Shown here piece after piece: positions 10,098-23,410 of a DNA stretch of 64,000 nucleotides. How positions within the stretch are numbered: the first letter of the stretch is position 1; each line of letters opens with the position of its first letter. Where the stretch lies: positions 2,252,001 to 2,316,000 of the forward strand of contig NC_132981.1 of NCBI RefSeq assembly GCF_047496725.1, read 5' to 3'. A program made the translations under genes and the position numbers. The DNA comes from Anoplolepis gracilipes (taxonomy: Eukaryota > Arthropoda > Insecta > Hymenoptera > Formicidae). A model generated the notes under the pieces. The model was not told the DNA's origin. It searched no databases and was given only the letters and a program-made list of their open reading frames with translations.

Positions 10098-11469
10098 CAT
10101 GTTTTGTCGGCCATCCCCCTCCCTCTTCGCGATCTCTCGCTTCTTTCTTCCCCCTTTACTCTCTGTCTGCCTCACAACTTTCTGCTCCGCGAGAGCTCGG
10201 AGCGGAAAACGTCTTACGACCACCGTCCGTCGGCAAGTCTCTTCCTCCTCGAGTCGTTTTCCTTTCTCTCGCCTTTTCCGACGTGATTATTAAACTCCTT
10301 CTTTCTATTCTGCCCCTCTTCATTTCCTCCGTCAGCCCTTCACCAGAGACGTTTATTGCCGCCGATATCGGAATTCTCGCAGACAGTTTTTCTTTTTCCC
10401 CTAGATCCGCGAGGAAGATGCAGGTCGGAGGAAAATGAGTTCGAGGACGCGGGATATATCGAGTTTGAGTTTTTTTTTTCCCCTCCCTTGCACCGTTAAA
10501 TGATGCTCGTCTCTTAATCACCTCAAAATGTCGTTTCTTAAAGCAGAATATTTTCAAGACGCGATGGTGTCTTTTGTTTAGTCCGGAAGAAAAATTGATC
10601 GCATTTGAATTACAAAAATCCCCGGGAAATATCTCGACGAAATGCCATGAAATAAAGCTAAAGAGGTTCGTGGATTCACATCGTTTCATCGACGAAAGCT
10701 ATATCGATCCTTAGAGTTTCCGCGATTTTCGCGTTTTCAGCGAATTTCCTTCGAACGACATTTTATGCATTGTGCTTGCGGTTGTTATCGGCTCGTTATC
10801 TCGTTGTTTTGCGAATTTAAATTCTCGCGTTGCAAAGTAATAATTCCGCGTTGCGCAGATTTAATTTTCCTGCTGTGCGCTTCGCGGTTATCGAACGTTC
10901 GCGAAATTGAGATATTACCCCCCTCCTCCCCCGTAAACTGTGAGATTAAAAAACGTTTAACGCGGCAGCAATGAATTCCGCGATTGAACAATCAGCTGGC
11001 ATGATGTGGCTCGCTGATTGTTTAATCAGGGGCCGCATCGTTATCGAGAAATCGGTATATACATATATGTATATTCATCTGGATAAATATATCGGTCCCC
11101 TGGGATAATACGTGATCGTAGTTGATTCGATGGAAACGATCAAACGCGCGTTATCAAATTCGCAAGCGTCCACAATAGGCGAGGAGGCAAACAAGTATCC
11201 TCTTTCTCCACCGATGACCTCGATCGTCTTACACATTACAACGACGAGGACGAAGCGTACAGGTGTAAAAGCAAACGATGGAGACAAAAAAAGAAAAAGC
11301 ATAAAGAAAGAAAAAGGAGAGAGGGAGAAAGAGAGAGAGAGAGAGAGAAAGAGAGAAGGGGGTAATACATACGCGCGCAAACACACACGGGAGGGCTGGA
11401 CAGGGGGATGGCGGCTGGTACAGTGAAAGAGCGTGTGTAGTTTCAGTATTTTCAGTATCGCCAGACATC

Positions 11470-11470
<1 letters not shown>

Positions 11471-11536
<66 letters not shown>
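11471..11536. repeat. (CAG)22 trinucleotide tract
   Basis: Twenty-two pure CAG units. Reading frames through it (polyGln, polySer or polyAla) lack a start codon and continue into low-complexity sequence, so it is treated as non-coding. Confidence 0.96.
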
Positions 11537-11537
<1 letters not shown>

Positions 11538-12024
11538 CTCCGCGTCCGCCCCCAGCAACGTCGAGGGGTTGTACTCTCGCGTTCCCCTCTCGCGCCAGTG
11601 CTATTCTTCTCCGCGCCCTAAACCCCCCTTATTTCTCCCGTTGTGCCGATATAGGTACACATATACAAATACACACACACACACACACCATATACACGCG
11701 CAAGTTTTCTCCCCGTCTCTCGCGCATGCGTGAGTACGTACACGTTCATATCGAAGACGAAGGGGGCGAATTTCCCCCACGGTAGGAGAGGCTCCAAGAG
11801 CCCAGTCCTAGTGGGGGTGGGTGGGTGGTGGACGGGGAGAGGGTGCGGAGGCGCCGCCGCCACCGAGCGACGCAGTGCCGTCGGGACGCTCGACCGAATG
11901 ATACGGCCTTCGCAAAGGGGTGTTTTTCGCCGGCCGCCATATCTCGCTCGGCAACCCGCTCGACCCGGTCGCAGCCGAGAATCATCACCACGGGAAGAGG
12001 GAAAGAGAGAGATAGGATAGGGAA

Positions 12025-12070
<46 letters not shown>

Positions 12071-12416
12071 AGAGAGAGAGAGAGAGCGCACCAAAAGGAT
12101 CGAGGAAGGAAGATATCCGGCGAGAAATCAGCCCATCGGCCGGGGATATTGTCCTGTCACAGCAGTACGCCTTTAAAGAGTTACTGGTGTGATGGGACAT
12201 TGTCCTCGTCCTGGTGGTCCACTTCCCATTTTCCTCATCGTCGTCGATTCCCATCAATGCTACAGGATGTGGAAAGTGTGTCCCGGTTATATATGTATAT
12301 ATGTATATGTATCTGTATGTTGTCGATCGGTGTCGCTTCGACATTCGTCGCGATCGCAGGGAGAGGGCGGAGAGGGTGAAGAACCCAGTGGGGCGACACG
12401 GACGAGGGATTTTTAC
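11537..12416. other. GC-rich block between CAG and CGA tracts
   Basis: Overlapping frames are open on both strands around 11730-12380 but rich in Arg, Ser and Gly with no domain. This may be a regulatory island or an untranslated exon; neither can be shown. Confidence 0.35.
12030..12086. repeat. (GA)n microsatellite
   Basis: Interrupted GA tract with GAAA variants, purines on the plus strand. Confidence 0.95.
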
Positions 12417-12418
12417 AA

Positions 12419-12449
<31 letters not shown>

Positions 12450-12452
12450 AAC

Positions 12453-12491
<39 letters not shown>

Positions 12492-12496
12492 AACGA
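12417..12496. repeat. (ACG)n trinucleotide tract
   Basis: About 26 ACG/GAC units with interruptions (an extra A and two CAA units). Confidence 0.95.
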
Positions 12497-14756
12497 CGGT
12501 GGATTATCGCACGCGGTGGAAACGCCCGGTCCCAACTCTTATTGTGCCTCGACATTTTCAGAGAAAGGATTACGAAAAATTCGCGAGTCGCCAGCGTGGA
12601 TACGCCATGGTGTTTCCAGTCGATAAAGCAGCCTCCAAGAGGCGCGGCTGGTGGTCGATTGAAGGACTCTCTTTTTCACGTCGCCAGCTCTTCATCTCTC
12701 GTCGACGACTTTTTTTTCTTGGATTTTCTCTTCCTCCCTCCCTATAACTTAAAAACGCGGGAATCTCCCTGTCGAAAAATTCGCGAGGTCGTTCTCGCAA
12801 CTTGCTTGACGTGGACCGTTCAACCTGTCAGGAGTAACAAAATCACGGCGATTCGGAATGACAGAGGCGTCCCGTTATCGGGACGCATCTACGTTGTGCC
12901 TATAGCCCGCAAAATGGCCGGAGCGCGTTCGCGGATATTCCTGCGCGTTATCGTCGCGCAGTGACCCCCCTCGTCGAGCATATAATAACGTATCGCGTGT
13001 TAAAAAAAATGAGAAAAAAACGTACGTGGATTCGTCGTGAACCTCCCAACGTTATTCGGAAATTCTCTCGACCGTCATCGATCATCGGCGTGGACAAAAA
13101 AAAGTCCGATCGAAAGTCGAAATTGGAGAAAGGTCACAAGTTCCTGTAATACAGTTTCGGTAGAGGTCGAATGTGTCTACTCGCCTCGTGTGAGATCGAT
13201 ACCCAAATAGAGACAGAGAGAACTAACGAGGGACATATATTTTGCCAACCGACTAGTGTGATTTGCGTGAAAAATAGACTCTGCAAAGAAAAAACAAGGA
13301 CGGTAATAACATGTAAAATTCATGGAAATTTATTTTCGCTATTGTTACGCGTTATACTTTCTGTGTCTCTTTCATTATGTACGCGTTCGATATTCCCTAC
13401 TAATTGCGATTAAAAAGGCAGCATGGCCTATAGTTTGCCCGTAGTTGTTTATTTTCTTCTATTAATTCTGCGCCTACAATAACCGCGCGGGGCCATTTAC
13501 TGAAGTAATGAATCGGCCTTGTTTCCGTTTACGACTTAGCACACGGAATTAGAGCGACGCTACGAAGGGGTGGCAACAACGGGGTCGATGAAAAGGTTAA
13601 CGCTGGGTTGAGGTCGATCGGTAGGCCTTCTATCTCTTCTCCTCCTCCCTTGTCTCTCTTTCTTCTCTGTTTATTATCTTTTTTTTTCTCTTAATTGAAT
13701 TATTTCAATTTTGACGAGGAGAAGTGTTAGTTTTTATCAAAGCCATCTATCTCTTCGATCTAGTTTTTCTAAAGCCCGTAGTCTATTTATCCTCCAAGTG
13801 TTTCACATTGCTCCATATAGCATCGTAAAAAAAAGAAAAAAAAAGAAAAATTCGAGAATCTCATCAGACACTGTAAACAAATGAGCCTTGGCACAGGTTT
13901 CTGGTGAAACCAAAGCGTACCATCTTCTCGCTTTCCTATTTTCTGTTGTGAACGTGTTCGTGAAAAAGAATCGAAATATTTTTTGTCGTCAAGCCGGAAA
14001 TATCATTGATTATCCAATTTAGTCCGTAACGTTTCAGTGCTCCAGAAAGTTTCCGTCGATCGAGTTAGTTAGAAGGCAGTAAATATCGATTGTTACATTT
14101 CCATAAGCGTGAACGTATGAAATGGATTGGCGGAGAAAAATATTGTTCTTTAATAATGTACGACACGAAAATATCGTCTGCTCGCGTTAGAATTTATCGC
14201 ATTTTATTCAATCGGATGAAGAGAGTTTAAGAAGAAAGTTTGTCGCGTGTGATCCATTTGACGAAACTTTGAAGAAATATCAAAGATCAAAGAGGAAGCC
14301 TCGCTGCTGCTCATAAATTCCAATATTTGCATAAATTACTTCAGCTTCTGTCGCGAGAATTTAACGTAATATTCTTCCATGATCATCAATCTTGCTTTAT
14401 ATAATCCATAACATCACCGTGTTCTTTATGCAATATATTTTTACGATAATTCAAAAGCACTCGGAGATTGTCGGATCTGTATCTGATCTCATCTTTTATT
14501 CAGTAGCGTTAAAGTGCACAACCATCGTGTGTCTCGAGAATCACGTTCCTAGGAAATCGAACGAAAAGTTGCGAGATAAGATCGGTGATAAACCAAGAGA
14601 ACCGATGTGTATTCGAAATGAAATAGCAAGTTGAAAGGAGGCAAATCCGAAGACAAAGCGACGGCGCCAAGCCCTCGTTCGATTTGAACATTATTATTCC
14701 TTGATTAGTCATTAATCGGACAAAGCATGTCAGCGGGTCGAAGGAGTCGAGCAACC

Positions 14757-14761
<5 letters not shown>
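12497..14761. other. Intronic DNA, no supported gene
   Basis: A plus-strand frame stays open from about 12542 to 12964 behind a TTTTCAG, but it has no ATG start and no recognisable domain. The remainder to 14761 is ordinary AT-rich sequence. Confidence 0.4.

Positions 14762-14801
<40 letters not shown>
14762..14801. repeat. (TCG)n trinucleotide tract
   Basis: Thirteen TCG units; CpG-rich. Confidence 0.96.
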
Positions 14802-15440
14802 GACGCGCCGGTGGAGCTAAATTTCACACGGTCGGTGGTGGTGACGCGATAGTGTGTTCGTTCATGATGCAAGTGGGGGTCGCGGACGGAGGGAGCGACG
14901 GGGTGGATTTACAACCCTCCTAGTCCGCAGGGGAAAGGTGACTCAGGGCACCGCCACCAGACGGCGACACTGCCTGCCTTCAAGAAGGGAACGCGTTGCT
15001 CCTCGCGTGGAGCAACTCCAGGAACCTCCAGCAATTGCCCGCTCTCGTCGCAGAAGAAGGATACATTCGCGGAATGGCAATTCCACGGATTTCTTTAGGC
15101 GGATTCTTTGAGCTTTGAGGAAAAGGAGAAATGGTGGAGGATCGAGAAGGACTCTCTGGACCGGCATCGCTCACATCGGCAGGAAAAGAAAGACAGGGGG
15201 AGAAGGGGAAAAGCCTCGCCATGTTTAAATCCCCGTGAGAGCCTTTAGATAGAGAATCCTATAAGTGTGTAGCGTATAGAGTATACACTATCTGGCACTC
15301 GCAGATGTGTGTTTTTGTGTAGTCTCTTAGATTATTATATATTAGATATTCTCCGCTGTATAAAAAAAAAAAAAAAAAAAGGGAAAAAAAACAGTTCTGT
15401 ACTATTATATTGAATAAATTTTAATCGATCGGAATTTTTG
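14802..15440 (+). other. GC-rich patch followed by polyA signal, possible non-coding exon
   Basis: A GC-rich stretch (14810-15235) contains a 35-codon plus-strand frame starting at 15131. An AATAAA at 15413-15418 follows an A-run. This could be a terminal exon of an alternative or non-coding transcript, but no protein similarity is visible. Confidence 0.25.
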
Positions 15441-17878
15441 TTGCTTACTAAAGCGCTTTTTATAACCGCTCCAATTCCGCTTTCGATTAGACTCGATCGA
15501 ATTATCGATAACTTGAATTATCTCTCAACTCGATTTGCCAATCAGGCTGACCCGTTACTAAAAAAATGTCTCATTTCGTTAACTTTAATTTTTAAAATAT
15601 AGGTAATTTTAAGTAATATATATCACACAACTTTCTGTGAAAATTTTCCAAAGATTTATGTTTCTCCAAAAGTTCATCCATAATAAAAGTATCGTAAGAT
15701 CGAAGATAAAGGTAATAAATTATAAAGACGTTAGAAAGATTAATATGTTCTCCTTCGAGCAATGCATGCTTTGCACGTTGCGATTAAAGTTGCAATTAGA
15801 CTGTGCACATATTCCATAAATATGTTGGACACCATATATTATAAAGCAATGCACATATCCCTCTCTCGTTTTTTACTCTACACTTCTTACCTGCATTTCG
15901 CTAAACGTCCTTCTACTCGTAAAAAAATAATTACTGCGGACGGAGGGGGGGGGGGGGGGAGGATTAAGGGGAAAGTAGTCGGTCCGTTCAAATGTCACAA
16001 AAAACCGGCAAAATTTCAATAAAGGAAAAAAAAGGGAAAAGGGTAAGATCGAGAAAAAAATTCCGGAGTGATCTTCGAAGCGTGAAAAAAATTAGAGCAA
16101 AAGCGATTACAGACTAACGTACATCTCTTCCTTTCTCTCTCGTGTGACAACTCGCGCGTGAAAACGTCATGTACCTGTTCTTTTAGCGCCAGTCTTTTAA
16201 AGACGGTCCTTAAAAAAAAAAATGGACGACACCGAGTGCCAGCGGAACCGTGTGGAGCGAAGGGTCGCCGGCGGCGCGCGTCTCAATTTATTTTAATTTG
16301 GAATGATATTAGTTTTAATTACGGCGCGAAATTAACGCGAAACACGTTGGCCTGGCTCGCGACACGACACGCGGGAAAAGCGAGAGACAAAAATAATTCC
16401 AGAATTACGGAAGAGCTTGGAGGGATGAGTCGCGTCCGAGAGTGTAAATACTAATTGCATATTCGTTGAGGAAAAAAAAAAAATGACTCGTTCGTGATTT
16501 TTATATCATATTAATACTCGACTATTGGAATTTGCGCGACAATTATCGACATAATGTAGAAAAAATCGGCACACGTGTATGAAACAAGGACACAGAGTTT
16601 GTTAGAAGGACGTGTCGATTAATATCTCGCTGTGAAATTCAATATGACAGGACACAATAAACGCGGGAAAAAAATCGATAAGAAAAATTGGATCAGGATT
16701 TTTTCCTTCAAAAAAATTTTTTTCTTGCCATCGAGTCTCTCTTGCAAGACTCTCTTCACCTTCGAAATTTAATATTATATCATTTCGTTTGTATTTTCAC
16801 TTATACCTAATTTATTTTCCTTTTCTTACGTAACTCGTAATAACACGGTAACGTCGAAAACTCGCTCCGAAGAGTTTTCCGTATCTTTTTTCCACCTCTT
16901 TCTCCCGGGTATCGCTCTTCCCAAGTTTTTCCCTCTCTCATGTATCCGGCACTCACGTTATTGGATCAATACGCGAGGTTCCAATTAATCCACAGGGGGT
17001 ATTCCCCTCGACAGATGGCCAACGGAAAACATTATGGCTTGCCATACCGACCCTCCCAAAACCGCATCATCGTCTTACGCGTTATTCTCAACGCACGGTA
17101 AATGTCTCGAAAAAATATATCCTCATGTCGAGAGTATAATTGATACATACGGGTAGCTTAGTGCACGATATGTATTATTACACTTCATTTTTTTGTCTTA
17201 AACAGCGAAGTAGAGCGTAACGTTCGACGGCAAAAAGTCAATTTATTGCAAAGTAATATATTACTTGTATGATTGGTGTTCTTCGTTTGATGTTTTTTTA
17301 TTCTCTCTATTTTTGTATAAAAAATGTTTAAAAATTGCCTCGAGAAATGTTTAGACACTGTGATGTGCGCGGCTGAAGCAATGGAATCGCATAAAAGAAA
17401 TTGTCACTTAAATAAATAGAGCGAGAGAAGGTCACAATTGAAATGTCAAAGATATTATTCGCCTTTTTAATTTTTTTTAAAATACCTATTTTTTCTTTTA
17501 AAAGGATAAAATTTGTGATAAAGATCTCTCTTTCTCTCTCGATAGACGCTGTGAAATTTTATAATATATTACGAGCGTAGATTTTGGTTATTATGTGACT
17601 GGCGCGAATGCAAATTGCGGGAAATACTTTCGTCCTTTTTTTCAACCGAGATTGGCAACAGTCTCGTGCTAATGGCATCATTAAGCAGATCGATCGGAGA
17701 CGATTTTCATCCGTAATTCCCCGCAATTCACCCTCCTATTAATGGCGCTTCCATCATGAAGCGAAAACCTCATGGTCGACTAATCTAACATTTTTACTTT
17801 TCCTTTTAACCGAATCTATCATCGAGATGAATTCTTCAGAATATCGTCCATGACGTTCGTTTAATGAGAACTTTTCCT
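15441..17878. other. Intronic DNA, no supported gene
   Basis: It contains a 15-base G-run (15945-15959) and, on the minus strand, a strong donor CAG|GTAAGA at 15891/15890. The open frame before that donor reads FSEMQ at its end. It could be a 5' exon of a minus-strand transcript such as Rbp6, but no start or acceptor is evident. Confidence 0.35.

Positions 17879-17912
<34 letters not shown>
17879..17912. repeat. C-run and (CT)n tract
   Basis: About ten C residues followed by CT units. Confidence 0.9.
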
Positions 17913-19299
17913 TTATAATTTCCCGATCAATTTCATATAAATCTTTTTGCAGAGTCTAGTTAAAATTTCACGTTATCATCCCTCGTTTAAACGTCCGCGA
18001 GTCTTCATTAACGGCGAGGGTGTGTATTTTAAGATTGATAGCCGGCAAAAAAGGGAAAGTCACTCCCTCCAAATGACAGGATGCCGGCCTACATTTGCCG
18101 CGAGATCACGCGTGTCCCTCGGAGAATCGCGGTGGCATCACGTGTCGCTGAGCAGTTAATATGATGACCGCGCCACCGGTTACATGTATATTCGCCCACC
18201 TCGCGCTTCCCCGAACGTGGGCGTGGCAGTGTTTGCATTTAATTAATCATCTTGGCGCGGCACAATACCACCAGGGTAATTCTATCGATCCACGCCGCGT
18301 CTGTCTCGAAATCATTTATTATCTGGCATTATGTACGTCGCATTCCGCCGGATATTTTGCGCGACCTACAGTTAAATTTAATTTGCCACGAATCTCGCGT
18401 ACACAAATAACTCTTAAATAACTATTTGCAAGTAATAACTTTGAAAACTTATATATATTCGCACACACACACACACAAAAACGTAATGGAATTAATTAAA
18501 ATAATAATTACGTGTGCTGTGATTATTTCCAGTAACATAATTGATAAGGCACTTCTTCGAAATTTTACAACGTTTATTAAATAAACATTAATATTAAATA
18601 AATAAATAATTAATCATAATTAAATAAATAATTAATTAATTAATAAAATAAATTGTATTCTTTCGGAAGTTTTTTTTTTTTTTTTTTTTTTTTTTTGCTA
18701 TCGAAAAATATTCGTGTCGAATGTCATATATTTATTCCATCTTATTTAAACTATCCCAATCGGTTTTCTAAAAGTAGAAGTTAATATAAATATATCAACG
18801 CATCAAAATAGATCTCTGTCCATTTTATATTAATATACTTCGCACCTTGAATCATGCACTAATTATACCATCGAGTCGCAACGAGCGATTTGTGGTAAAA
18901 AGAAATGGACATTCGATAAATGCACGCGTTTTACGTACGAGAGAAAGAAACGCGCGACAGGAAGCTGGTGTGATGAAATTATCCGTGGCAGGTAAGGTAA
19001 AGGTATAAGGCCGGCAATGTTACTACAGTCTTCCTACGTTGCCGACACGCGCGTTTTTGTTCCGTTTATATACCTACCGATGGATGCTGATAAACATCGA
19101 ACGATATCAAAGTTTTGGATACGCACACTCGCATATATATATATATATACATATAATAATATAACACAGTGTATTTATCACATTATTAGAATATTATTTT
19201 AATTATCAATTTATTTTTGCATTAATGTTGTGAATTAATGTTTCAATTAATTTTACACACAATAGATACATTAATGACTATGTAAATTAACTGATTAAA

Positions 19300-19335
<36 letters not shown>

Positions 19336-22158
19336 GATTAAAAATTATGTTAAATAACAGAATTCTGGGAATGGCTAATAAACACCCAAAACACGCAGTA
19401 GCAGGGGATTAATACAAGTTATTCGAAATAGTTTCCCTCAAAGGAGATTAATAGCGGATACCAGTGCGGGAAACTGTAAGCTACTATAAGCTATTCAATA
19501 GTCATTCGACTATTTTGGTTGTATCGATCAGTTATAGGGCATTCTTCGGCTATTATCGACAAGAGAATTACGAGAATGCAATTTGATTAAGACTCGCGAT
19601 TCGAGCTGAAAAATGCCGCATTAAATAATAAATCTAATTTATTAAAAAAATTTTCTGTAGTATTTTACGTTATTTATTAAAGAAAAAGAGTGTTCTCTCT
19701 TTCTTTTTTCTGAAAGAAAACTTATTTAACTAACCCAAATTGGCTGTGAGTGATATTTTTATTTAGACCATTGCATCGTTGATAAAAAATTCTTTTCATT
19801 TCTACAAAGAAATAAAATTATACTAAATATGTAATACCAAAGTGTTATACTAAATTGGCTAGCGTCAATTTTTCAAACTCTTGATATGTGTAAATTTTAT
19901 ATAAACTACATTTTTGTTTTTTGCAAGAAAAAAATTCTTACATTTATTTAACAGCTTTTAGATATTTTTCGAAAGATTTTTTTTCTTTATAATAAAAACC
20001 TCTATATTTTCAGAGTCTTTGTTATTATATTATATTAGCACTGTGTCATTGAAGACAAATATTTACGCAACTCCCAGGGAAGAACCCGGGCACCAAAAAG
20101 GGTAATCTCAAGTGTTCTAATTAAATGTGTAAACATTTGCATTCCTCGGGATATCATAATCATCGATGGGTTAATAAAAATAACAAATCGTTAAAACAGA
20201 GGTCTTACTATGTAGATTTATAAATGTGCGATTCACTTTTCAGACATAAACAATAAAATACTAATATTAATTAACGCGACTTGATCACGATTGCATTTAT
20301 CTAGACACACATGCACCTGTTTCTCCCTTGTCGCTATTAATTGATATTATTTTTAATGTTTAAATTTTATTAAATGTGTAAAATGTTTATTTTCTTTTCT
20401 AACATTGTTCATTAAATAATTAATTTCAGAAACACGCATTTATAATTATTATTATTAATTTGAGAATATTCATTAATTAATATTTTCAACTTAATTCATT
20501 TCCGCAATCAAATTAAAATGAAATTTCTTTTTACGATAACTAAAAAGTTTCTTCGCGAAGTAATAAAATGTTAAGATTAAGTTGAAATTAAGAAAACGTT
20601 AAGATCTCAAACAAGCTACTCATTCATCATAAAGTATATATAATTATTTCTATCTAACCATCTAATTTCTAAATAAACTTTCGTTGGCTAATTCAATTAA
20701 CGATCTAAGAGAACCAATGGATTCTTCGAGATTCGTCAAAAGATATTCGCTACGAAACCTACATCAACTTTGTAACGAATAATAAGGAAATGACAATTAA
20801 ATGCGCTACTGCAACGTTCCTCTTATCGTATATGAAAATTCAACCTACTGCAATACGATATTCGATAATCGAAGAAAGAGAGGAAGCTAATAAAAAAAAA
20901 TTAAAAAGAGAAAGTTAGAAAGAAAGTAAACGCTGGTATTAAAACCACTCACAAAATCACAAACGATGCAAACAGACACATATACAGAGAAAGGAACGAG
21001 ATACACTAATCTCTGTGTGTGTGTGTGTGTGTGTACGATATTATAATTAGTCTATGGAAATCGATAGAGCTACTGTTAAATGAAAAATCCAGGGAGGTCT
21101 GCGAAAGAAAGAAAGAAAGGGAGAATCTACAACTGTCAGTCACTTTGCTAATGCTTTTACTGACCTACCCGAAGACACTCTCTCAGCCAATCGGAGGCGG
21201 ATAATACGAGTGTATTGACACCATCGTCCTCTTCATCTCTACCACGTGGTCATCTCCGACTCGATCGAGTGTGCAAAAAATATCTTTCTTTCGAAGATCG
21301 CGGGGTGTCTGCTCAATCTCTCGTGGATCTCCCGCCGATCGTTTTCGCGTCTTATCACGTCGATCGCCCCCTTTCTTCACTCGAGATCTCGAATTTGCTC
21401 GGGCTATTTCGTGCGTGTCGAGGAGGCTCCAACTTGGTTTTTTCCTTCCCTCTTTCTTTCACAGACACGGTGAAGCCAAGTATAAAAGTCGCGAGAGAGA
21501 AGAAAGAGAGGAGAGGAGGCCTTGTGTGTGTCAACCCTCTTACGGGGAGTGGAAGGAAATGAGTCGCCCTCACAAACACCTTTGAGCATCTCTCTCTCTC
21601 TCTCTTTCTTTTTCTTACAACGGGCTTTGTGCTCGCTCTTTCAGTGTGCGTCAAGTCCTGCATCAAGTCCAAATAGAAAATCACTTTACAGTAGGATACT
21701 ACAAGTTGACAGCTAATTTATTCCGCAAAAACTTGGTTGGTTTTTCAAAGGAATGAGAATCGCACGATAAATATATTATGAAATTGTTTTCATAGAGAGA
21801 TTTAGAAGAGTCATTTTTCGATAACACCTGTACGCTTCGATCTACGTATAGTGTAAACGGGGCGTTTAAATGTGAAACACCTGCGTGTATGTTCGTGTTA
21901 CTTATATTATAAATATAAACGTTTATAAAAAGCTGCTCGGGAAAAGAGTTGAAGCGCTCAAAGAGATAATTATAGCGATGGGAAAATCTTGCCGAGCATT
22001 ACACAACTTATTTCAAGAACACGTTTCTTATAAAGTCTATATAGAAAATTAACCGTAAAATTATAAAGATACGTGACGTTGGAAAATTGGAACGATTGTG
22101 CGCGACAACAAATGATGTCGATTTCAGATCGACTGATCGAACAACGTCATTAAATAAA
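17913..22158. other. AT-rich intronic DNA with scattered microsatellites
   Basis: Holds a T-run (about 18670-18696) and a (TA)n tract (about 19304-19332). A plus-strand frame reaches a good donor CAG|GTAAGG at 18992, but its exit phase 2 does not fit the phase-0 exon at 36920. 21180-21600 is GC-richer, with open frames on both strands. No gene is supported. Confidence 0.4.
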
Positions 22159-22713
22159 ATGTCTACTGAAATCTTGTTAAAAAATTCCCTGATCTTTCAG
22201 ATATTTTTATTCAGAATTCCAGGTAAAGGGAATATTTGAATAATTTTTCTTTGGTGCATTTATCTCTAAAATAAAATTTTTTATTGTATGCATTTTCTTT
22301 TCACTCTAGCTAAGTTTCAAGTGCTAGATTTGCGAATGTGCTGCAAAAAAAAACTGAATCGCGTTTTTCATGAAATATTTTTCACTTAAATAAAATTTTT
22401 ATTTTTCACTTAAATAAAAATCTTAATTTTCTTAAAATAGGAAAATTTTAATTTTCACTTAAATAAAATTTTTATTTTACAGAGACATAAATATATATTT
22501 ATAATATTTTCAAAACAATTCACTTGGCTTACCGACTGTTTATATAATAATAATATTATATAAGAGAGAGAGGAAAATTATAAGAGAATATTTTTAAAAA
22601 TTTCATCAGTCCCAATAAAAATTCCACGAGAATTCTCCGATCTTTCCAAGTGCAAAAGAAATCCCTGAGAATTTCACCAGGTTTTTCATGTCTTTTTCCA
22701 GGGTGTAGACATC
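22159..22713 (+). mobile_element. Family A inverted-repeat element (copy A1)
   Basis: The left end reads ATGTCTACTGAAATC and the right end GGGTGTAGACATCC, giving short inverted termini (GTCTAC/GTAGAC). Just inside are ATTCCCTGATCTTTCAG and, near the right end, AAATCCCTGAGAATTTC. A CACTTAAATAAAATTTTT motif is repeated three times at about 22380-22475. There is no coding capacity. Seven other full or partial copies lie in the window. Confidence 0.75.
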
Positions 22714-23410
22714 CTGTTAAGTAATCTAAATGAAGCACCATAGTTGAACTACCGAACGTGAAAATAATTCTCACGCGTCTAAAGAAAATTGTAATAGTCT
22801 CAGTTTCCTGCTTGAAACACGAGAAACTGATTATCGGTTTAAATCGCCCGGATCGAAGCAGGTCGAGCGCGGAAATCGTGCGACTTTCTACGATCTCAGC
22901 AATATTTCCCGCCGCGTATTTCCCTTGGTCTTTCTTTGCTGGCGATAGTCGACGTGCAACGCAATTGTGGCCTTTGAAAAGAGAGAGAGAGAGAGAGCAA
23001 CAGGGCTTATCGTTACGATCTAATTGCTCGGAACGAAGGAATCGATTCTCAAAGGGAATATACAAGACATATATAACGCTAAATGGGAGATTAGAGAAAG
23101 AAAAAATCAATTTACACGAGGATATCTCGACGCGCGAATATGGAAAATTACATTCTCAGTTTCTTCCTCGACGGATGAAAATAAAAATCGACGAACAAAG
23201 TTAAACAAAAATAGTTTATAAAATAGCAGTATAAACAATTGATGGTTTTTAGGAATTTAAAAAAAAATATTAGAAATTAATCCTTTTGACGTTTCACTTT
23301 TAATGTTTTTGCAGTTAGCTTTTTTTTTTTTTTTGTTTAACACAAGTCTTTGTATTAAAAAATGAGGATGTGAAAGGTTGTTCCTCGTGTAATTATCTGA
23401 AATAAAAAAA
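22714..23410. other. Intronic DNA, no supported gene
   Basis: A short GA tract lies at 22980-22997. A plus-strand frame is open from about 22758 to 23204 but shows no domain. Confidence 0.4.

Larger units (their letters stand above)
9523..11470. other. GC-rich, microsatellite-dense block, possible regulatory island
   Basis: From about 9540 to 10440 the sequence is much richer in G and C than its surroundings and carries a GCTCC/GCTCG pentamer array (10047-10097). Long frames are open on both strands, as expected of low-complexity GC-rich DNA, and none reads like a protein. A pyrimidine tract and CTAG acceptor near 10403 could mark a non-coding exon. 10500-11400 holds nothing recognisable. 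Confidence 0.4.

Noticed and set aside
9249..10223. A 324-codon minus-strand frame over the GC-rich block
   Set aside because: It runs through GA and TA microsatellites and pentamers, starts at a non-ATG codon and is Ser/Leu/Arg low complexity throughout.
11471..11621. Possible polyglutamine exon over the CAG tract
   Set aside because: A frame gives polyGln after a TTTCAG, but no ATG, no donor and no protein-like sequence follow.
12542..12964. 140-codon plus-strand frame
   Set aside because: Non-ATG start, no motif, and chance frames of this length are expected in GC-moderate sequence.
18832..18991. Plus-strand frame ending at a strong donor CAG|GTAAGG
   Set aside because: The exit phase 2 does not match the exon at 36920 and no acceptor or similarity was found.
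21183..21380. 65-codon minus-strand frame with charged composition
   Set aside because: All frames over 21200-21560 are open because of composition; no splice signals or domain.
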